In this document: positions 48,191 through 61,488 of the stretch, piece by piece
Layout: each line of letters begins with the position of its first letter
Position numbering within the stretch: position 1 is the first letter of the stretch
NCBI GenBank assembly: GCA_031308135.1
Contig: JAHLJT010009355.1
Coordinates: 6,571,217-6,635,216, forward strand
Direction of reading: 5' to 3'
Length of the DNA: 64,000 bases
Origin: Acheta domesticus
Lineage: Eukaryota; Arthropoda; Insecta; Orthoptera; Gryllidae
Notes under the pieces: model-generated
What the model saw: only the letters and a program-made list of their open reading frames with translations
What the model was told of the DNA's origin: nothing
Databases searched by the model: none
Translations under genes and position numbers: made by a program

Positions 48191-48652
48191 GACAGTCCCT
48201 AGATGTACTCCTTAGGTAGCTGGTTGCAACCTGGAGTAGATTTTATTTTCAGCCGACTCATAACATCTTTAGTCGTGATGTAGAGGAATAATAATTACAA
48301 TATATAAACTTAAAACTTATTCAAACCCCAAAGATACCTTCAAAATTACGCCAAAAATCCTAAATTGCGACGAAATGTGAATTATTGACATGTGTCATGC
48401 GGAATTTTGAAATGAGTAAGCCAAAGACAGTTTCGTACTATGTTATTTTTTTTTGTACGAATTTATGAGGACTTACAAGAATATTCTCTTTGGGTCATTC
48501 GCAATAAGCGAGCCATCAGAAATATTGATTCATGTCGCCCCAGTGTTTTGTTTAATATGCACTACCCAACTGTTTTATATGGCTATGACTTCATTGCGTT
48601 GGTATCAGTGATGTGTATATATACTCCTAGATAGATGACTCTCGCCTTGGCA

Positions 48653-49473
48653 GTGAGGCCATCCAGGGCGCCATTTTGCACGGCAAAAACCTTGTCCGTA
48701 TTGCCGAAAGCAGTGTGTTGTAGGGAGTTTTCTCTTGAGTGATTAGTGAAACATTTTTTGTTTTGATTTTTTAAATGTTTTCATTTTTATCTTGACTTAA
48801 TGTAATTGTTATTTTCAAAATTGTCCCAGGAAATCAATTATTTTTTGCCTTTGTTTTGTCCATGTTTTACCACTATAATGTGGGTTTCACAATATTGTGT
48901 AGTGGAATCTTAGTCTTAAGTGTTCATGTTTTGAAAACACATTTTAATCTATTCATTTATTCTGTAAATGTATGTGTTGTTCCATTTCCTGTTATGTAAA
49001 ATTAAAAGAAACATTATTTATTATTTGAATATTTTCTTGCAACGGTGAAAGGGATCATTTGAATGTTTTTTCCTGCAAAAAGTTTTGTATTCATACGTAA
49101 ATAAAAATGTCTGCCCATAAAAAGTACATATGCACTATATTTCTCTACGTGTTTTCATTTTAAATCTCTTTTTTGATCTCTTCTGAAGTAGTATAAGAAG
49201 TTGGTACCTGTAAGTCATAATTAAAAACACGTCCTCATTTTTGCAAGTCTCCGGTAACACTATGTCAATGCTGTTCGTAGTTTTATGTAAATTATAAAAT
49301 ATATTTCAATAATTTATTGTTGCCTACAGCTTTAGTTTCTTATGATGGAACAGAACCATGTTAATAAATACAATGTATACGTGTTACACTCGTAAAAATC
49401 TACCGAACTGTCATGGGTTGCATTTGTCATTCCAAGCTTTTGCCGTGCAACATGACTCCTTGTACGGCCTCAC
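48653..49473. mobile_element. Terminal-inverted-repeat element with TTGCACGGCAAAA ends
   Basis: The left end (gtgaggcc..., ttgcacggcaaaa) and the inverted right end (gtgaggccgtacaaggagtc, ttgcacggcaaaag) match at about three quarters of 40 positions. The 0.8-kb interior is AT-rich and non-coding. The family is unknown. Confidence 0.55.
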
Positions 49474-49774
49474 CTCCGCCTATTGGGAAAGCGCGGAGTC
49501 AGCCATCTAGTGGTTGGCGAAGTCTATTTTGCCGTGCAGTTTATTTTGCCGCAAAGTTTATTTTGCCTTAAAGTTACAGTTTCCATGCAAGAGAACTCAA
49601 AAATAATGTGCGCACTCATTTCAATCTTTCTTTTGTTTAATTCATTTTCTCAACTAGTTAACAAATATGGCATTTTATATTTAAAGAACATTCGATAAGA
49701 GCTAGGGACGAAATCGCGGGGAGTTGAGGCATGGGAAGAAATTATTTGCGTCTTATTGCGACTTGCAACCAATG

Positions 49775-49781
49775 ATATATA

Positions 49782-49842
<61 letters not shown>

Positions 49843-49880
49843 ATCATATATAATATATATATATATGATATCATATATAT
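49775..49880. repeat. (AT)n microsatellite
   Basis: A long TA tract (about 49784-49838) flanked by imperfect gatatcatat units. Confidence 0.9.
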
Positions 49881-50042
49881 CTTTGCTTGCAACACGTCTC
49901 AGCTTCGAGGGAATTGAGCGTACCTGGAATAATACTCTTTGAATTTCTTCTCTTTTTTTGTCTCGTCACGTCGCAGTCAGTGAGTGTCTTTTGTCCGTTC
50001 GGCTAGGGCTCCGTGGCCAGGATCCTTGGCGCCTTTAGTAAC

Positions 50043-50150
50043 TTGGGTTCCCAGACGGTCACCCGTCTAGGAGTCCGTGGTGTCTCGCGTTGCTAAACTT
50101 CGGAGCGCAGTTAGTACCTTACGGAACGTAGTTAAGCAGTTCGAGTAACG
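50043..50150 (-). pseudogene. 5S rRNA-derived sequence (pseudogene or SINE3-type head)
   Basis: The minus strand reads cgaagtttagcaacg, then gacgggtgaccgtctgggaa, closely matching the central and 3' parts of arthropod 5S rRNA (CGAAATTAAGCAGCG... GATGGGTGACCGCCTGGGAA). The 5' third (about 50111-50150) matches weakly. Mismatches are too many for a functional gene. A 5S-derived SINE is a natural alternative. Confidence 0.65.
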
Positions 50151-50230
50151 ACACACCAGCTTCCAATAGACGTGTTCTGAGCGACAGTTTGGGGCATGCT
50201 AGGTGTCTTTCGACGTGTCTCAGTCTGCTA

Positions 50231-53200
50231 GTGTGAAATTGGCCATTTGTTCAAATCTAATTAAAAAATAAATATGAAAATACTTTTAAAACTGTTTAAA
50301 GCATAGGAGACTACACACTGGCTTAGTCATCATTATTAAAAAATTATACGGGATGTTAAAAAGTGGAGTCTCTTCATTTTGAGATGCTAGTATTTGTTAA
50401 TAATTTACTAGAAAGATGTTGAATAAATACAGTTCTCCAACAACTCCTAAGTAACAATGAAAATTAGATGTACATTAGTTAGCAATATTCAATTTCAGTT
50501 ATTGCCATTCTCCTTTTCTTCTTCTTCTTATTTTTATTGGTTATATTACCTGCATTGAATGTTTCATCTGTTCTAATATTTAATCGTAAAAATTCTAAAG
50601 CAATATCTCACTTGTTAACATGAGAAATTTTAGTATCATGTAGGTTTATTAGGAAATTACCTCTTTACTTCATGAGCCTTCTTCATTAAACAAACAAACA
50701 AACAAAAACAAAACAAAACAACAACAACAACTTAGACTTAAAGAACATGACAGGAATTCAGAAACTATTTATGTATGTTCTTATCCAAACAATGGCAGGC
50801 TCTTATTTTCAATGCACTTATCCTACTTTTGACTACTCTGGACCTTCTGTGACTTGAAATTATAGTTTTCATGATTTATTAATACCTATTTAAACAGCCA
50901 CAAAAAGAATGCAAGGCAGAAAGAATGGTAAATACTATTAAATCACATAAAACAATATTTTTAAACAATAACTTATAACTTGCATATTAATTTGAGTTAA
51001 TTTCAATGTTTTTTTACTCTTTTTGTTTTAAGAAATATGAAATAATGAATCTTTCAAATAATGTTTCAGTTCTTTGCATTTGACATTAAAAATCATATAG
51101 TAAAAGAGAACAGAATAACTAATTATTTATCAAATTTTTTAATGTTATATAAGGTGTAATGTATTTTTCTATTATTTGTTTGACTCATAAAATCAATTAT
51201 CCACTTCTTTCCATCCTTCATGCCTACTTCATTTTCATAGAGCATCATTTTTCTAAAAAGCATATAAGTCCAAAAGAGCAAATTTTTCAGGTGAGAAAAG
51301 AAGCTAATTATAAGAAAATTGTTTCCAGAAAAAAAGCACCAGTTCAATGGGAAATGTTATTTAAATTTATTTCTTTAAGATTGCTTTTCAATTATTACTA
51401 TTACTATTATTATTATTATTATTATTATTGTTATTATTACATGAAGTTACGGTTGCTGTTCAATAAATCTTGGGCATAAAGTTTCCTAAATTGGCCTTCA
51501 GAGACACGTAGATTGTTGACAGACTTTTGAGATCTTTAAATTGAAGTTGTTCTTATTTTTTTATAAGTTTCATTAGACACTGATACAAAAAGTAAGGAAA
51601 ATGAGATCTATGCAGTTTTTAAAAAATAAAGCAAATAAAAAACATAGTTGTATTCCAAAGAAAGAAAAAGTTAATTGTGTGTTTTTCCCACTAAAAATTC
51701 ACTGTCATAAAGTGTTATTGCAACAGTCTCAAAAATATGTCTACTTATAGCTACATTCATGAATTTTGAAGGTCAGAGATGACTAACGTGACCAAAACTT
51801 GTCCAAATTGATTAAATCAAACAAGAAATGAAATAAAAGCAAATCCAAAATGAATAAATCTAATTGAATATAGAAAGGGACTTATTTTCTGTTAAAAAAA
51901 CAAATATCGTTTGGACTGTTATATCTGAAATACTGCATTCAAGAAAATAATTTTCATAAAAACACATTTTATATTATTTTTGGGATAGTCAATTTATATT
52001 AACCTCTTCTAAATAGAGAAATGTAAGAACAGTGATGCAAGGGAAATGGTCTCATAAAACTTTAACCCCCTCCCCTCGTCAGACACCAATGATTCATTTA
52101 TTCAATGATGATAATCAAGTTAACAAATACAGTTTTGACTAATTTTCTGCAGAAACAGAAGCCATTCACTATCTCAATTGAATATGTTATCAATAATTAA
52201 GATTTATTTTTATTTATTGATTTATAAAATCATTACAAATGAAATTTTTATGTCAGAAAACAAAGGAAGCTAGATGCTTCAACTTATGAAAATCCTGGTT
52301 GCACTGCTGAATCTAGAGAATGAACGAGTCCCACTTATGACATTTAATTTTCTAGAATTTTTAGTTATTTGAATTTGTAGATGGAATTTTTTGCCTTTAA
52401 AAAGTTAACAAATACTAACTAAAACTATGTGTAAAATAAATAAGATTCAAAATATGATAATTCTCGGACTTATTACAACATCTTTGATGTAATATTGTAT
52501 AAATCAACATAGAATAATTTGTCTTTTCTTTTGACATACTAATTTTATTTTAACAATTTATATTCATTTTTGGCCCTGACAAATGTAAATTGTTTATACA
52601 CTTCATTGTCCAAGTATTATCATTTTTTATATAGGTGAGGCTTGCATTTTCCTGAATTTCTAGATCATCAGCATATAATATTTATGAGACTTTTGCATGT
52701 CATTTTTTCATGTGTGCGTTGGAATTAAATTCAAAATGAATATGCTTATTTTAATTAATGCTATTTCAAAACAGTATCAATTCCTAGTAAAACTTTATAA
52801 ATGCAAATTGTGTCAGCAAAAAGGAGCATCACAATTAAGATCAATTATTGATAAATGTATTACCTTTTGCTCAAGATTTAATGCTTAAAAAATCTGTATT
52901 CAGGTTTGTGTATCTATAATATTCCATGACTTTATCACTGACATGAATTTGGTTGTGTGGAATTTTTTCTATTTTTGATCTATATTTCTGAATACATGAA
53001 TGTGCTTCTGTTTGTTTCTTAGATAAAAAACTGTTTCTTTCTAGTCACAAGAAATTATATCTTCCTATTATGTATGGGTAAACAGTATAATGCTTTAATT
53101 CAAGTTGTTTCAATGACAAGGGTATTCTATTATTCATTTCATTAATTAATTTTATGAAGGATACTTATTATTTTTTGAAAACTTCGAAGTGGAGATGTAA

Positions 53201-55452
53201 CATTGCATGCGAAAGGAAAACGAAACTGATTTATCAGACACATTATTTAAGCAAAGCATTCCAAGTAATCTTGAAAAGCGCAGGCCGCGGAAGAGAACGC
53301 ATTCAGGTCTGTGGACAGGCTCCCATCAGGCGTTATATTTTTGGATGGATGCGATCCCTTCCACTACCTGTTTTATTTTTAACAAGGTTTGCAATATTTC
53401 CGTTTAGTTCTACAGGTCTCTGATATATTTGATGAATGAATGGCACGTGAGGGTAATTTTCTCTTCATGTTCTATTAATATTTAGTCATTAAACAGACAG
53501 CTTTAGGTAGACGGCGGGTATGCCTGACGTCTCCAACAAACCATTGGAGCAATCCGTTCTTCTGAAAACTATGCGCTAACAACGGATCTCACAAAAATAA
53601 ACAAATTTATGTATATTTACTTTTTCAGTCTGGATCTGAATTGATTAGATATTGAATACTTATAATTTTTAATTAACATTTTTAATTTAATTAAATAAAT
53701 GAACTAGCACGTCTTTCACATGATGAATGTTCCAAGTACCGGCCAGTGAACCAAGTCGTCATCCATTTATAGTTCGCATAGCTCTCCTCGGCTACTGTAG
53801 GAACCTCTCAAATTAACTTTTTTGTGGATCTCTGCGTGTTCTGGTAATATTTTATCTAAAATTGATCCAAACATTGTAGGAACGGAATGAACTAATGGCG
53901 TACTTGACAAGACATCACCTAAACACGGTCATAAAGAGAGTAGACCATGACCTACGATACTCTCTAGTATTTGTTTCTGTTTCTCACAACAGTGATAGAT
54001 GTGATAGAAAGTAATGAGATCCCTCGCCACCAAATCAATATCCGTTGCTGTTTCTTATTGTAAATTTAAGCCTAGGTGTAGTATCATAGAACATTCACGT
54101 GAACCATTAGGATAATGGTAATTTTCTAGCCTGTCTGATGGCTTCTTTCCAACATCTCCCTTCAAAATGCTATTTATATTCTGGTAGATTCAAAACAGTC
54201 ACTTCGGATTTACAGAACAAACAACAACAATAATTTTGACACTTGCTGTCGTAATTACTGACATGACAGACAGCGAGAAAGTGAAGGGAAGATTCAGGGT
54301 AAAAATCCACTTCTGTGCTGTAGTATATTATTGTATATCTACATACATAAATGAAACTTACCCGGAGTTACAGCAGATTTTTCATCCAATGACACGGTTG
54401 TAAATTCAACAGAGTCCTTTATTCATTGTAAAAAAAAGCAACACTAGCAATATATTTTTTTCATTCTTCGTCTCTTCTCAGACGTACCCAATAACACTTA
54501 TCAAATACACTTTTTCTTGAAAAACACTTTTATAACAAACAACAGCATCGCATATTTTCACGATGCACATCATACAAAAGTGATTGTTTCGAAGGCACTC
54601 ACTTTTTTTCACCAGAGAGCGTGAACCCGGCGAATAGCGAACGGTTACCACATGGTTTTATCGATTACGTGATCCACCATGCGGAGTTGCTGCGGCGCTG
54701 CTCGCCCCAAGCCTCTCCGGCCGCCAGACAGGCAGCTCCGCTGGAGCGAGCTTCTCGCCACGAGCGAGCGAGGACTCTGGTGCGCGTGCCTCGGCCGTTA
54801 GTTGGCTTCTTCGCAGGAAGATGTCAGTGGCGATCCACGGGACAGAATAAACCGTTTTCTTCTTTGTTTCAAACAAATAAATTGCATCGTGATCAAATTC
54901 TTTCAGATATCTCACATTGGAAACAACAATTTTAAAGACGGTAAAGAGATGCCAGAACAATATTATTTGCGCGATGATACTAAAATCGTAGAAATTATTA
55001 TATCAACGTAAAATGATTAGAAATTTACAAGTTCATACTTCATTTTACAGCTGTTTTCTTTACAGCAATGTATTGAGAAGAAACGATCAAGATTCAATCC
55101 GATGAGTTTGTTGATACATCCCTGTAGCAAATCATCCCAAACGACAACTGACAGAAGAGTTTCTTTGATTTAAAGATTTCAAGTTGGCCTTGTCTTATTT
55201 CCGATAAACTGTTGAGAGGAACGCGAGATCTAATTGTTACCGTTTTAATTTCAAGTAATTTATAATATGTGTTGCCTTGCGGAAAAGCTTCCTTGTTTGT
55301 CCTATGTTATGCAAAACACCAATAATGTTCGGCGCTTAACTGGTGATGAGTGTAACTTCTCTAAACCAGTTTTTACATCTTCGATGACTAACGTGTTTTA
55401 TGACATCAATGACCGTGATTTTACGGTAGACAATGCCCCAGAAGTTTATTAG
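50231..55452. other. AT-rich intergenic or 5' intron sequence
   Basis: Contains an (ATT)n tract (about 51396-51440) and no firm gene. An open, less AT-rich segment at about 53205-53410 and a GC-rich patch at 54660-54830 may be exon- or promoter-related to the downstream Shisa-like gene. Confidence 0.35.
54610..54850 (+). promoter_or_regulatory. GC-rich patch, possible promoter or 5' UTR of the Shisa-like gene
   Basis: CpG-containing block in AT-rich DNA about 650 bp before the first recognised Shisa-like exon. No signal peptide-coding frame was found in it. Assignment rests on position and composition only. Confidence 0.25.
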
Positions 55453-55455
55453 GCA

Positions 55456-58400
55456 ATGGTTTGTAATTACACGAATGTAACCATAAGATGTGGTTGGTTC
55501 ACGCACTGCTGCCCGGACGAAGTTGGGTGTTGTTTGAGGTAAGTCTTTTCTCCAAAATCGTTTTGTGTTAAGATGTGTTAAAAAAGGCTCATTACTATTT
55601 GTATTACAGCGTGTGGACGGTGATTTGGACAATTCTAACTCTTCTCGCTGGAGTCATATTTTTTGCACTGTTAGTGTATTGGGCGTGTCGAAAATCAGGA
55701 TATCGCGATCATCGTGGGGTAGTTGGGACACGACCTACCATGCATCATAGAACACGATGCAGAGCTCGAGCTCAAGATCAAGACCCAGAACAAGCTGAAC
55801 GTGTTATACGAACTTGTGAATTCAAAGATAAACGAAAAAAATTCCACATTCATGATCTTCCTCACAAATCATGCATGGAAGGTTTTCCTACCAAACCACC
55901 GAAAAAATTAGAGGCAGAGGTAGATGACGAAGACGAAGCTCCGACGTCCACAAAGGATGAAACACCTAGAACGAGACACGAAGCAAGTTGTCTGGCTCAC
56001 AGCGAAGGATCCAGTGTGCAGGTAATATTTTGCTTCCAGCAACGAGGACAACGAGACTGGGTATATCTGGGTCTCAATTAATGTTTTTCAGATTGGTACT
56101 ATAAATAGAACCACAGTATTATAAATGAACAACGAATTCAAATTTTCAGTACCCCTACAATTTTCTGGAGAAGATAGTCATTAAAATATATAACAGAAAC
56201 AAGAAAATAAATTCCCCACGAAAGAATACGATTTCGTATCAAAACTTAGGACATTCTTTCTTCTTGGTGGTATCCCACAATTACAAATATGTTTTTACAA
56301 AATTTACATAATTTCGCGACGAAATCATTAAATGTATTGGCCAAATGGTGCGATCCAAATGATAAACTGTAATTTGTACTCACTTCTTTCGTCCAGTAGA
56401 GTATAAGTTCCGCGAATGAAAACAGATGTTGGAAGGTTTTTTCACGAAGAGATCATAGTATTTTCAAATATCTCCGTACCGCCCGTGGAATTTGATCTGG
56501 CTGTTCAGAATCATATGTAACGCGAGCTCTCTCGCCTCTGCTTCTCGTTCCTAATTAGACGCAACCCGGAGATGCGCTCTGCCTAGCGGGCACGACGGCG
56601 TGGCGTGCGCCCGTGAAGCAAGGCGGGGAGGTTCTTGACCTCGACAACAGCGCACGGGTCGCTGTTTCCCATATCCAGTTACGCCAGGGCATTAAGAAGG
56701 TTGGCTCCGAATTCCTACACTTTTATTCAGAGAAAAAAACAAGTTCAATCCATGAGGAATCATTTGAATGCTAATTAATACGAAAAAATAGAAAACGTTC
56801 GCGTAAGCATTAATGATCTCAAGTATTTAAGATCTCGTCCCCTCGAAAAATTCTGCATTTTTGAACAATTAATTTTGCTATAAAGTAAGCATTAAAGTAG
56901 GAACAATAATTCTAAAACGGTTTCTCTGACTTAATTTTCGCTATCTACATAGGGAAAAAAATAAGTGAAATAGATTACAGACTGCAAGTGAACAGTGTTC
57001 GGGCTGATTTGTTGCAGACTCTCTCGATCGTGGTGTTTTTAGTCGTGAGATTATTAATCGGGTAAGGTGATGTATTAATTAATCCGTGAATAACTCTTGT
57101 CCAGTGTGTGAGAGGGGAATGGCAATATCGTGAGAGAGTTCTGTTTTTTAAATGCTCAAAACCATACTCATTTTCTGATATTTTTCCTTTTAATCACCAA
57201 GACTCTCTTATGCTCGTATTCAAATTTCTTTAGAATTCTTGGTATGAGGAAAAAACAATCAATTCAATCCAATAGATGTAAAATGAAATAATTATTGTAA
57301 AAATCGTGTGGTATTTGGTTATCATTCATTATTTTTATACTAGCTTGTTGTGAACCATTCCACGCAACAATTCGAAATGAGCTTACAGTCGACTACACAG
57401 TCGCTGTCATTTCAGCAATCCACGCATCAAAAAGATGTTCCAAACAAACAAAAGCCGAACTCGCCGACCAAGAGCCGGCACGCTGTGTAAAAAACAGGCC
57501 AGTGACAGAAGTTTGGAAGTTGCGTACCCGACGACCTAGTTCTACAGACTGATTATATTCTCATTATCTTGTCGTAACACGTCAGCATCTCAGTGCTCTG
57601 AACCTTTTCTGAAGCAACGGAGCTCCTTGCCACAGCTCTACCAGATTTGCATAAACTATTGTTGAACTTTCAAATACAGTCGAAGCAAAAAAGAATCAAG
57701 GAACACTACCCATCCGCATAACGATCTCTATATTCGCATAAAGTTGATATTATAAATTATTTAAATTCATAAAAATACATACAATTTATCTTCTAAAACA
57801 ATGCGTAACGTTTTGGAGCTGTTGTGTTAACAAGATTGTTGTAATGACATTCATGAATTGATGACATAAATGCGTAAAAACTCAACATCCTACATTACTA
57901 AACATGCAGAGTCGAGCCACCCTGTTGTAGAGGCAAACGACTTGTAGAAATTCTCTTCTCTCATAGGGATTCCAAGGGTTCATTCTCAATTAATACAAGG
58001 AACAAACTGCACATCGCTCTTCTCATCGTGTTTATTTTTTATAATTAAGTATAGTTTTTAAAGCAGAAAAATTCCTTTCTATGGATGCTGTTGGAGCTGA
58101 CATTATGCGTATTAATTTAGGATAAAGGGAAAATTTCCTTAAATACGCATTGAAAACATTCTTTCAAAAATTTTACCGATGTTCACGGTGATAATCTTAA
58201 AAGTTAGCAATTCTATTAAAAAAAACCAGTTTATTTTTGTTCCCAGTGATTAAAAAATATTTGTATCCATATTCTCAGAAAAATTTGTTTCACGATCAAA
58301 AGCAAAAATGTTCAATCAAAATCTTTTCTTCAAATGTAAGTGAACCAAATACTTTTTGTTTCAGCTAAACTAGGATGTCTTCATTCTCCTTCACAGGGCA

Positions 58401-59227
58401 AGGCAACCCAAAAGCCTAAAAACACTAACAAACCCAGTAAAAGCACTCACTCAGGACGCATACAAACACACGTACCGTTTCCCTCACAAGTTCAAACAAC
58501 GGTGTAATAGCGCGTTTCACCACGCATGGCCGGGAAGAGCCGAGATGATACGAAAACAGCCAAGACTGGAGAGCGTATCGCCGTACGAAGGAATACGGCT
58601 CGACGTGGCCGGATGAGTGGGGAGGGGGGCCGAGCACTCACTTCCAAGCGATACTGTTGGTGAATCCTTTACGTGCTTGTCTTTGGATCATGGCTATTAA
58701 TCAGCTGCTTTTTACTATTAACATTGACATATATGTGGATTTTTTCCTATTTTTCTCTAAAACATTGAAAATGTATTATTTTAATAATTTTGTTTGGTCA
58801 TCGTCGCAACTGTCGATGACCGTACGCCTCACCACTGCACTTCACTTCAGACAAATTTAATTGTTTCTAGATAACTCGGTTGTGAAAATGGTGGTTGTCG
58901 CTTAACAAAAAAATATAATTAAATATAGTGGTGTACTTCGATTTAAACATTGGGTCTGTTGACGTCTATCAGCTGTTATTGTTATCCAATCGGGAGCTTG
59001 AACCTCACTATGGTGACACCGATTACATGACAGTAACAGATGATGACCTGTCAAAGGACACTATGAATAGATCGAAGTACAGAAGTGCGACTATCGAGAG
59101 TGTGCGCTGCGCCGTGCTTCTGCAGGAGTGCCAGTGCGGCGTGGGAATGATCCGCGTGTGGTCGGACGCGGAGGGGCTGGGGGGCGGCCCCTTCATCTCG
59201 GTGCAAGGCATCAACCCCAGCCACTAG
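55456..59227 (+). CDS. Shisa-like (STMC6-type) single-pass cysteine-rich membrane protein
   Basis: Exons: 55456-55538 (may start at 55453 after an AG), 55610-56021, 56559-56699 and 59126-59227. The phases agree (2, 0, 0) and the sum is 246 codons including stop. The extracellular part has six cysteines ending in a CC-x5-CC arrangement (CGWFTHCCPDEVGCC) and two N-glycosylation sites (NYT, NVT). A transmembrane helix follows (WTVIWTILTLLAGVIFFALL), then a basic CRKSGYRDHRG segment and a charged cytoplasmic tail. This layout fits the Shisa/WBP1/CYYR1-type superfamily, whose members act as membrane adaptors. Exons 3 and 4 are inferred from acceptors, open frames and raised GC; exon 3's donor (gttggc) is weak. 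No signal-peptide exon was found, so the N-terminus is incomplete. Confidence 0.6.
56022..56558 (+). other. Intron of the Shisa-like gene
   Basis: Non-coding sequence between the phase-0 donor at 56022 and a pyrimidine-rich acceptor ending at 56558 (ttctcgttcctaattag). Confidence 0.4.
58967..59016 (+). mobile_element. Fragment of the 46918-type MITE
   Basis: 'cagctgtt', 'atccaat' and 'gggagcttgaacctcactat' match the arm and core of the MITE at 46918-47091. Only one arm and the centre remain. It lies about 110 bp before the last Shisa-like exon. Confidence 0.5.
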
Positions 59228-61189
59228 CTGCACAACCTCTCCTTCTGCCCCTCCCCGACGTGTTCCATAATTGCTGTACTTGTGCATTGACATTTCTGAA
59301 TTTGTTCGTGTTATTATTGGATTAAACTAAGTTGTTAAGATTGTAATTTGTACAAAAAACCTAATTGTTTTCATATATGTTCATCTACTTTCGTCGCTCC
59401 TGTAATTCTAAGATACATTTTTCAGCAGATTTAGTTTCATCGGTACACACATTTAGTTTCATCAATAAATGTTATCCTTGGCGAACCGATACATCCCGAA
59501 AATTCTATATAAAAAATGTTCTGAAACCTGTTATGATTGTGAAACTGAAAGTGATCTCATTAGGGGGTCTAATCTTGTACTCATTAAACAATATTTCAAA
59601 TAAAATATTTTTGGCTGCAATACACGTTAAATTGGTTTAGTTGTAGTGTACGTATAACATCATTATTATGTATTTATACAATGTATATTTTTTAAATTAA
59701 CTAGATAATTGTATATTATTATATTATAAAAATGTATATTATTTTAAAAATGGAACGTGTTTTTACCCAGTCTTTTGAATCTTACCAGTTTTATCCTCTA
59801 ATATACTTGTACCTTTATTCGAGTAATCTTACAAGAGAGGATCGTTTAACATGCAGAAGTAAAGTCGGAAAAATGGTCTCATAGATTTTTTTAAATTTAC
59901 AATTGCCTGAATTGTCACTGGCTGTATTACACAAGGAGTATAAAAAAGACAACTCTGTATGAAAAAAGTAAAACGGAATACATTTAACGATAAAAGAGGA
60001 AACACCTGCGTAGTACATTGTGTTCTAGTGGACGAAATATCCCTTGAAATGCCGTCAGAATTATACATGCACTGCAGCTTTTTATGCTTCCACGTTTATT
60101 CAAAAACATTCTAGATTTGGAGCACCTAAGAATTGTCATTTTCTTTTAATTACTTTCTTGATAATGTAGTTTGATGGTTATGTTCAGAGTATTTTTTCAA
60201 CAGCTTAAAGATGAATACGAATTGCGTCGTGCCTTCATGAGAAACGAAGAAAAGTGCGGTTCATATATAATTCTTGACTTAATCTACCATATTCTAACTG
60301 CTACCACTCCCTTTTCGACTACTCTCACAGTATAAGCAACATATTTTCTCAGAAGTATGTCAGCATTCATCCGAATTCAGCTCAGGAAGTTGTAAATGAT
60401 TCCAGCTCATTCAACAGTAACGATTTAGGTTCCAATTATTTCAAAGGATTCACAGATAATTTGATCAACCCTATTATCCCCGCTACCGTAAGTTATAATT
60501 GAAGAATATTATGGTTGTAGGCACTTCATTTGTGAGGTAACGCTTAATATTCCATCTAATCGCAACCTGTCAAATATATGGACTTGGTGTTTGACTGAGT
60601 GGACACCACATTATGTAAAACTGTCAGACTGGGTGGACACCACATTATGTCAAACTAAATATTTTTATGGTTTTGAAAACTTTGAAACGTAATTATTTAT
60701 CCATCAATTGTCTCCTTTCCTGTGAACCATGGAATGTGTTTGTGGTGGGGTCTGGGGGCAGGGATACCGACATAACGTCTTATTCCATTGCCCCAGCTTC
60801 CGTTCTTTGGGGGTAATAGGACAATTTTCGCTGTTTTGCAATTGGGGTAAGATACAAAAACGCATGTATCTTACCACAATGAGTACCAATCGTAAACATC
60901 TTCGGAACAACACTATCAGATCTTACACCTGGCAGTATACGTAGAGCTCAAAAGCTTCAAATCCCCCCAAGCTTCAAATCTCCTCATACATTCATACAAA
61001 ACTATTTCTTCTCAGAAACCTCAAAACGTATTTGCTGAAAACGGACCGAATCCAATACTTTTCTCATATATTACGATCAGGGGCGGATCCAACCGATCAT
61101 TATAGAGAGAGCCATCATAGATTTTTATTAAATAATAAATGTATGTTATTATATTGTAAATTATTTTTGTAGTGTATATATACGATACT
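59228..61189. other. Shisa-like 3' UTR and AT-rich intergenic sequence
   Basis: No supported gene. A duplicated 'gtggacaccacattatgt' occurs at about 60600 and 60634. Confidence 0.35.
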
Positions 61190-61488
61190 GTCCTCGCGGA
61201 TCGTTTTCCATCGCTTTCCAGCGTGCTCGCTTTCCATGACGGGACCCCGGATTCGATTCCCGGTCGGGCAAGATTAAAGTGTGCGTTTCCCTTGCAATGT
61301 CCCAGTATAATTATGTTGCTGTGTGACGATGAGAAAACTCACTTCTCAGGTTGAGAAGGCCAGAATAGGGATGCAGAAAGGCGTATGGATGCTTACGTGC
61401 TAACCACACGTACCCGTAACCTATGGCCGCAAGGCCGGCACGCCGCTGGTAGGCCCAGGCTTCGGCAAGAGGCTATTGCGCCAAAGTT
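61190..61488 (+). repeat. tRNA-derived SINE (family B), second copy
   Basis: The head contains 'gctttccagcgtgctcgctt' and a B box 'ggattcgattcccgg'; the body matches the inverse of 39176-39450, ending 'ccgctggtaggccc' and 'gctattgcgcca'. A 9-codon-scale open frame here is not a gene. Confidence 0.75.
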
